Origin: Adiantum capillus-veneris
Taxonomy: Eukaryota > Streptophyta > Polypodiopsida > Polypodiales > Pteridaceae
Assembly: GCA_014529385.2 (NCBI GenBank)
Contig: CM043963.1
Coordinates: forward strand, 76,625,412-76,689,411
Direction: 5' to 3'
DNA: 64,000 nt
The translations under genes were made by a program, and so were the position numbers. Of this stretch, positions 57,893 to 64,000 are shown one piece after another; the first letter of the stretch is position 1; each line of letters begins with the position of its first letter. The notes below the pieces were generated by a model that was not told the origin of the DNA, made no database searches, and worked only from the letters and a program-made list of their open reading frames with translations.

Positions 57893-60544
57893 TGAGGCGG
57901 TCCGGGGCGGGCAACAAGAGAGGCGACCTCTAAACACCCCTCAAGGCTCCCGTGCTGCTCAATTGGGGCTGGGGCAACCACAAGCACAACACAACAGCAA
58001 ACCCACAGCCAAACCCAAACAAGATAGGGGCACCACCTAGTTATGGTATGCGAACTAGGACGCAAGAGAGATTTTGGTACAACCAAGAAGATGCACCACA
58101 CAACACACACAAGCAACCTCACACCAAGACACACACGAAATGGACCAGAGAGAGCTAGAGCAAAGGGAAGAGAGAGAGGAAAGGATCTTGCGTAATACCT
58201 TATTTGTGACTTGCAAATGGAGATGGTTCGTTATGATGCTATCGTAGAACTTGTACAAAACTCACTCAATGCTTAGTGATTGCTAATCATTGCCAAAACA
58301 AGCACACACTGTCTTAGGGTGTGGGAGACCTCTCACCACAATACCCTCTTACAATGGACACAAAACTGGCAATGAAAAACACACTAAAACACTTTCTAAA
58401 ATCAAGATCAACCGATAAAAACTCAAAATACACAAGTCACCTTGAATTCACCAAACCGTATTGCACAAATGGAAGGACGGAGATTTGAACGTCGAATCAC
58501 GCCTTTGATGCACCAAACCTCAATTTATTGATGATGAAGGAGCATGTACAATAGTGGTTTTGAGATTTGTGGAACTCACGCTCTCTCACTTGCAATGTGT
58601 AGCTTGAAGGCTTCTCTCACACCAAGAGTGAAGCTCACAAGTGGTTGCTACACCTAAGTCTCTCCTCACGCATAGAGTGTTGGGGTGCTATGTGAGATGT
58701 TGGAGGTTGTTTTACAAGAAGGAGAGGGGCCTATTTATAGGTTGGAGACCCCTCATTAAGATTATTAGAAATCCTAATTTACAAGCTAACAAATAAGGAT
58801 TATGATTTTTTGAATATCAAAACATTGCGGGCCTTCTTTGTCTGCTTGAGTCATGGGTGTGGGCTCAAAAGAGAGCATTATTGATGGTAGATAAGGTGAA
58901 AGTAAGTAAGGAGAGAGAGAGAGAGAGAGAGAGTTACTATACACATGTCTTGAGGTGAGGTGTCTTTTATGGTTAGGTCAATGCTATTTTGTGTTAGTAT
59001 ATTAGTCGTTAGTAATCACTAGAAAGTTAATGTTACATTTACAATGGGTACAGTGAGTTGATTTGATGAAGGAAGAGGGGTGAATTAAAAGAGAATCATT
59101 GAGATGGTGAAGCTTTGAAGAAGCTTGAACTCACCCTTGTGTAGATTGTGGAAAAAATGACCGCTGGTCTTCTTCTTCTTCTTCGCTTCTTTACGCCGCC
59201 GCCACGGTTGACCACCACGATGAAAAGAGGATTTGTTGATGAAAAAATCCTCAATTTGCAGAAGTTATCAGGGTTAAGATGCTGAATTTTAGATATTTTT
59301 AGGAGAGGTAAATGAAATTGTAACATAGAAGCAATAGAGAGAGACATGGAGAGGGTGTATGTATGTAGAGGTTCATAAAAGAACTATAGGGATGAGAGAG
59401 AAGGGTAATGGTGAAGAGGGTGGGAGAAGCCATGGAAATTGCAAGTTTGAGTGAGGGAAGGAGAGGGAGGGATGTGTAAGAGTGAGTAGGTGTGTGGAAG
59501 GGTGAGAGAAAACTATGGGCTACTTGTGAGAAAAGTGGGCAGACTGGGGTCCACTCAAAAAATCATAGCTCACCGCTGGTTGCTCCAAAAATCATGAAAA
59601 AATTTGAGGTGGTTATTTAGAGCGTGGGCTACATTTTCTCTTTTGACCACCGCTCCAAATTTGGAGTGGAGATAGGTGCCAAAATTCTCACCAAAAAGCC
59701 TTTTTTTATGCCTGCAAAAGTCTTTTAGTGGCCCCCTCCTTTGTTGAATTTGTACAATGCATCCAAGAGTGAGCCCCTCCTTTGTCATATCATAATATAA
59801 AGCATCCAAGTTGCCCTTGACACATGCATGGAGGAGGATTATTGGTGGATAAAGAAATATATACATGGTGGGACTAGTGTATGGGCTATTCATGGACTTT
59901 AGCTCAATGAGCACATGGTGTTAGAATAATGAGTAAAAAAAATAATAAAAATATGGAGGAGTTATGGATATGGAAAGATATTGGAATCATATGATATGGT
60001 CCCTCTTTGAATTATTTTGGGTGAAAGAGGAAAAGGTATGCAAGTAAATAATATAATAAATGTGACCAATGAGTAGAAATCAATTTTTTGTTTTCACGAG
60101 GGTGAGGGTGAAGATGTGGGGGTGATTTGTATAAAAGAAAAAATATAAGGTTAGAGTATGTACACATTAAAAATATAATTATGGTGTAAGAGGATAAAAG
60201 AAGGTGTACATAGGTTTAATAAAACACACACCTAAGTAGAAATATTTTTAAAAAATACCAAAATAATTATAAAAAATCCCTATATTTAGGCCATATATAA
60301 AATGAAATATTTACACACAAAGAGGCCATAATATACTTTTATTTTTTTATTTTTTTTATTTTTTTGGCTCAACTAGCCGAGTGACTAGCTAGCTGAGGGT
60401 TTTTCACAAGATATAGGAAAAGCCCCCTAACTCACACATGCCTATGTACATTGAAATGGTAGGGATAGCCATAGTGTTTGGGTGAATTTGGTAGGGTGGA
60501 GTAACTTACTATGGCAATTATGGAGAGCCGAAAAACGGCTATCA
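57893..60544 (-). repeat. Gypsy-4 5' LTR
   Basis: 2,652 bp. It carries the extra CAGCCAAACCCA not present in the left LTR near 49487. The two LTRs are otherwise about 99.6 percent identical by eye. Confidence 0.93.
58732..58739 (-). promoter_or_regulatory. LTR TATA box, gypsy-4 right (5' LTR)
   Basis: Same CTATAAATAGG on the minus strand as in the left LTR. This copy would drive the full-length element transcript. Confidence 0.75.
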
Positions 60545-60785
60545 GTACTATCGCCAAAATTACCGGGGGTTTTACCAGCGTTATCATACCGAGGGTTTTA
60601 TCGGGGGTAGTATCGGGGCCGCGGCTTTTTTTGGCAAAAATAATTGTAAGTGTATTTGCCCCGGTGTTAGCCCCAATAAAGGCCCAATCCCTTGTACTGG
60701 AGCAGGAAGCCCATCAAGCACTATGCATCTCTCTCTCTCTAAGCATTCCAAGCAAGCAGACCGTCACTACGCGCCTCTCTCTAAG

Positions 60786-60819
<34 letters not shown>

Positions 60820-61351
60820 AAGGGATTAAATATTCACCTGATCACCCTTTTTTTGTGTTTACCCTCCGTGAACATGTTGTTAGCGTTGTTCACTCATTCA
60901 CTTAATCACTTTAAAGTGGGTCATTGGTAACCCAGCCGACCGGCTTTTACAGAAGCCCACTTGGGCCCGCTGACAAAATTCAAAATCTCATCGATGGGCC
61001 CGTTCAGCCCGTCATATGAGCCCGATGGGCTATATTTTATATATATACCCAAGGGTACCATTTTAGTAGGTAATTCCTGCAGTCCCCCTCCCTTGTGGAT
61101 GTGTGTGTGGCAATATAGGTTCGGTCCAGTGCCATTTATTCGGCAAAGTCGGATCGTCCTTGTATCTATTGATTGGCATACATGTGGGTATGTGTGCCAT
61201 GCTAGAATTTGTCATGTGGTCATAAAATTGGCAAGCACGTGTTGTTTTTATGCATGGCTAGGTGTGTGCGTAAAGGCCATATGGTCCGCCATAAGGTGCT
61301 TTTAAAATATAAAATATCACTCACTCTCTCTCTAGCATGTCGAGCAAGCGA

Positions 61352-61353
<2 letters not shown>
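60545..61353. other. Unassigned flank with GT microsatellite
   Basis: The first 90 bases hold repeated CCGGGGGTTTTA-like segments. A (GT)n run lies at 60788-60818. A TTTATATATATACCC near 61034-61048 could be a TATA region for a downstream transcript, but nothing else supports this. The frames 60511-60930 and 60961-61305 show no domain. Confidence 0.5.

Positions 61354-61421
<68 letters not shown>
61354..61421. repeat. Long (CT)n microsatellite
   Basis: About 34 CT units. CT runs are common in plant 5' leaders, but here frames through it give only Ser-Leu runs. Confidence 0.95.
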
Positions 61422-61424
<3 letters not shown>

Positions 61425-61495
61425 GGGATTCCATTTATGCAACTATCCATGAGACAACATAAATTCTCGACTTGTGAGATCTTAAGCAACCCAAT

Positions 61496-63406
61496 ATGGA
61501 TGATAATAGAGATCCATCCACAAAGTGTTCTTATGCTGGAAGTGGTTCCATGGGCACTAACACAAGGAAAATCAATTGGAATCTAAGAATCCCCTTCTTC
61601 AAGACCTCACTGATTTCATATATTAAATACATAAGCACATGCCACTGCATTCAGGAGGATGACCTCATGTTGCATCTCTTTAAAGCAGTCTAGCACCCCT
61701 TAGTTATCCCTACTACTCATGGCTCTAGGTTATTTATTCATAGTACTTATTTATTTGTATTCTATATTCTTAGCTTATTCTTTGTTAAATGTAGATGAAA
61801 TATTTTGGGATTTTCTATATCAAGCAAATTGTCATGAAAATGAAGATGTGTATGAGAGAATGTTTAATCCATCATTCAATTTAGATGATGTCAGAAAGAA
61901 ATATGACCCATATATATTGAAGAGCATATTGAAGAGTATTCTAGTTTGGTGTTTCAAAACATGATATTAATTGATAGTAAAGATTACATTCATGTAAAAG
62001 GTCTAGGAAAAAGAGGAACTTCTGAAAGAGAAAATGTGAATAGGAGGTTTCTTGAGTTTCCTGACCATGTTAAAAAAGTTCTTACATAGTGTCCTCGTAA
62101 GTGCAAAGGAAAATGTCAAATTATAGAGAGAGATGTGGGCTTATTGTGCTTTCTTCACAATATTTCACAAAGCTATGGAGATGTCGAGGAAATAGAGTAC
62201 TTAAATGACAAGTACCAAGCTTCAGATAATGAAGAATTTGAACAAAATGAAGAAGAAGCAGAAGATGATGATGAGGGAGATTATTTTAACCTTCTAGAGA
62301 TGGAAAACTTGCAAGTTAGGAAGATGTAGAGAGTATCCAATATTCAAATATTATCACTGAGAGAGATGAAATAGACAGTAACTTAGATGATGAAGTTAGT
62401 GATTTGTTTGTCCCTTGTCTACCTACATTTACTATTGATAAGTTAGAATACCTTCTTCTTTATGATATTCGATGTATGTTTCATTTACGAGAAGATATGG
62501 CACTTGCACTCTTGACTCAAACTTATGGGAGGAGGAGAAATATTGGGTGGTAAATGACAATAAATTTGGGGAGCTTGATTTTTTCTTTTAGCATCATGAA
62601 GGAATACATTTAGTCATGAATAAATCAAAAGGATATGGGAAACCATTACCAATAGGAGAAGATTTCAAGCAAGTTCAACAGACAATATCTCTTCCAAATT
62701 CATGTATACACAAAGATCTTTCCTCCAACAAAGAGACAATATGTAGGAAGGATACAATAGATGCTTCAAAAGAGCATGAGTCAACAAAGGTTGGAAAATC
62801 CATTGATCTATGGAGAAAAATATCTTGAAGCCAATGAAAATTTCATGGTAATACTTGAACATATTGATATTAATTCATTTAGTCTAATAGTTTAAAACTT
62901 TGATATCCTCTTTAGTAAACTTTTTTTATGTTAATATATTTTGCAACTTGAGGCAGAGGAAGACTCCTTTATATCTGGAGTGGGGAGTAAAAGAGAAAGA
63001 GGATGGGCTACGTATTCTGGTTTGAGAAACTATCTTTCCAAATTGAAGTACCCCAAAGTTCTCATTTTTCACATGAAGTACTCAAAAGATGGATATATTC
63101 CTATTTTTTCACTAAAGACTCTTTCAAGGTTTCTTGGTTCTTTCAGCATACCACAAAGTCAAACCAAAGTCATTCTTCTTGAAAAGAGATTTACACTTGA
63201 AACCTTTGGTGTTGCTCGAGGTGTTGGGTTCCTTCAAAGGATACTATCTTAGCTATGGTTCAATAGCCCTAACTCTAGGTATTTATGATTCCACAAAATT
63301 ACAGCCTTTTGGAAAGCACTATATGGTTTGCCATAGAGGAATGATTGAGTTGGAGCAAAGAATATCGACACAAAGAGAATTGAAGACAATGATCCAAAGC
63401 ATTTAG
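61496..63406 (+). pseudogene. Unrecognised broken gene-like region
   Basis: A chain of plus-strand open pieces with ordinary protein composition, broken by stops and frame changes: 61496-61693, 61719-61964 (VYERMFNPSFNLDDVRKKYD), about 61964-62088 (KDYIHVKGLGKRGTSERENV), and 62135-62329. The last ends in an acidic stretch (NEEEAEDDDEGDYF). Then come 62616-62828, 62941-63252 (GSKRERGWATYSGLRNYLSK, YPKVLIFHMKYSKDGYIP) and 63134-63406 in a shifted frame. Between 62855 and 62950 the sequence is AT-rich with a donor-like GGTAATAC and an acceptor-like GAGGCAG, so an intron is possible. I do not recognise the family. It may be a decayed host gene or transposon-derived protein. Confidence 0.3.
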
Positions 63407-63804
63407 AGGAATCAAAAAATTACTCAACCATAGCTTTATAAATGTGAAAAACCGTTTTATGATATTACATAATTTATCTCTATTGTGGTTGTACTCACTT
63501 GTAGACTTCAAGAATAATTTTATACTTTACCAGCTTGCTAAAATAAATATTGTTGTAATTAATTTCTCTCTACTTCTGTCTTTGGGAGCCATTTGCAACA
63601 TACACGTTGTCAAGAAGTAGGCGGTCTTGCCAGGAAGGCATCGGGCCTCTTGCTGTGAGAGTTTGTGAGGAAGCTCAAGGGTTATGAGAAAGAGCTAAGA
63701 TGTAGATAACATAGCTTCTAGAGCTAAAGAAGAAATGTAGCCAAAGAAGCCGCTTACTTTTCCTTACAAACACACACGTGATGGAGAGAACTCACGAAAG
63801 ATAG
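63407..63804. other. Unassigned spacer
   Basis: No gene or repeat recognised before copy C of the small conserved frame. Confidence 0.5.
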
Positions 63805-63999
63805 TCAGAACAAAACAAAAATGAAAACATCGAGATTACGATCATATCGTATCATGGGTAGGATAAAAGGGTTAATGGATGAGTTAATGATATTTAATCT
63901 TTCTTGTCCAAATAAGCTACGGATTTCTCTTTGGAATTGTAGCTTTGTGCTTACTATAATGTCTATGTTTTGTCTACAGACAAAAAGAGGCACAATCAT
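63805..63999 (-). other. Small conserved frame, copy C (window edge)
   Basis: Open on the minus strand from the window edge to TGA at 63805-63807 and so incomplete at its start. It matches copy B in IIVSTKLQFQR, SINPFILPMIRYD and DVFIFVLF and ends at the homologous stop. It lies 3.2 kb outside gypsy-4, so either a second related element begins beyond the window or the frame exists apart from the element. Confidence 0.4.
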
Positions 64000-64000
64000 T

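Larger units (their letters stand above)
49382..60544 (-). mobile_element. Gypsy-4: near-intact Tat-type Ty3/gypsy element
   Basis: 11,163 bp. LTRs 49382-52021 (2,640 bp) and 57893-60544 (2,652 bp) differ by a 12-base indel and about ten other small changes. The internal region encodes gag, protease, RT, a first and a second RNase H and integrase on the minus strand. The extra archaeal-like RNase H is the hallmark of the Tat group. Outside bases are AGTAA on the left and GTACT on the right, so a clean five-base target duplication is not visible. Confidence 0.93.

Noticed and set aside
61209-61586. 125-codon frame across the CT run
   Set aside because: Its core is a Ser-Leu run from the microsatellite; no start context or domain.

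Overview
The window is repeat-dense nuclear DNA from a land plant. The evidence is plant-type LTR retrotransposons (Ty1/copia with initiator-tRNA-Met primer sites, chromodomain Ty3/gypsy chromoviruses, and a Tat-type Ty3/gypsy element with a second RNase H), a PPR-like gene fragment, and intron-bearing gene debris. The species cannot be told from the sequence. No intact host gene was found. About 50 kb of the 64 kb is retrotransposon, largely nested.

Layout. 1-3680: CA/GT microsatellites and AT-rich DNA with no recognisable gene, holding one diverged direct duplication. 3681-19781: a plus-strand copia cluster made of two rearranged copies with three LTRs. The second copy is split in its RNase H by gypsy-1 (10329-19192, minus strand), a young chromovirus flanked by a GACGC target duplication. 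19782-22428: the 5' end of another minus-strand LTR element (leader with a family of palindromes, tRNA-Asp-like primer site, one LTR). 22429-24074: fragments of two host-type genes, one with an OB-fold and one PPR-like. 24075-33042: gypsy-2, a sibling of gypsy-1, whose right LTR runs on into a second internal stump. 33043-33862: a possible tRNA-derived SINE head, then unassigned DNA. 33863-48720: gypsy-3, an older, related chromovirus with a TTAGT target duplication and a complete but broken copia element (38506-44056) inside its reverse transcriptase. 48721-49381: a gag relic. 49382-60544: gypsy-4, a nearly intact Tat-type element with 2.64 kb LTRs. 60545-64000: microsatellites, an unrecognised broken gene-like region, and at the right edge a copy of a reading frame also found twice in the gypsy-4 leader.

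How the parts relate. The elements all encode the usual gag-protease-RT-RNase H-integrase set in family-specific order, and every copy is broken by stops or indels, so none is expected to be autonomous. Relative ages by eye: gypsy-1 and gypsy-4 LTR pairs are almost identical (youngest), gypsy-2 LTRs differ by roughly 2 percent, the nested copia by 11 of 192 bases, and gypsy-3 more again. Observations most worth following are a 1,052 bp block of perfect identity between gypsy-1 and gypsy-2 within more diverged flanks, the three-copy conserved small reading frame near gypsy-4, and the 24 bp palindrome family at 20.1-21.0 kb. All comparisons were made by reading; no database search was run.
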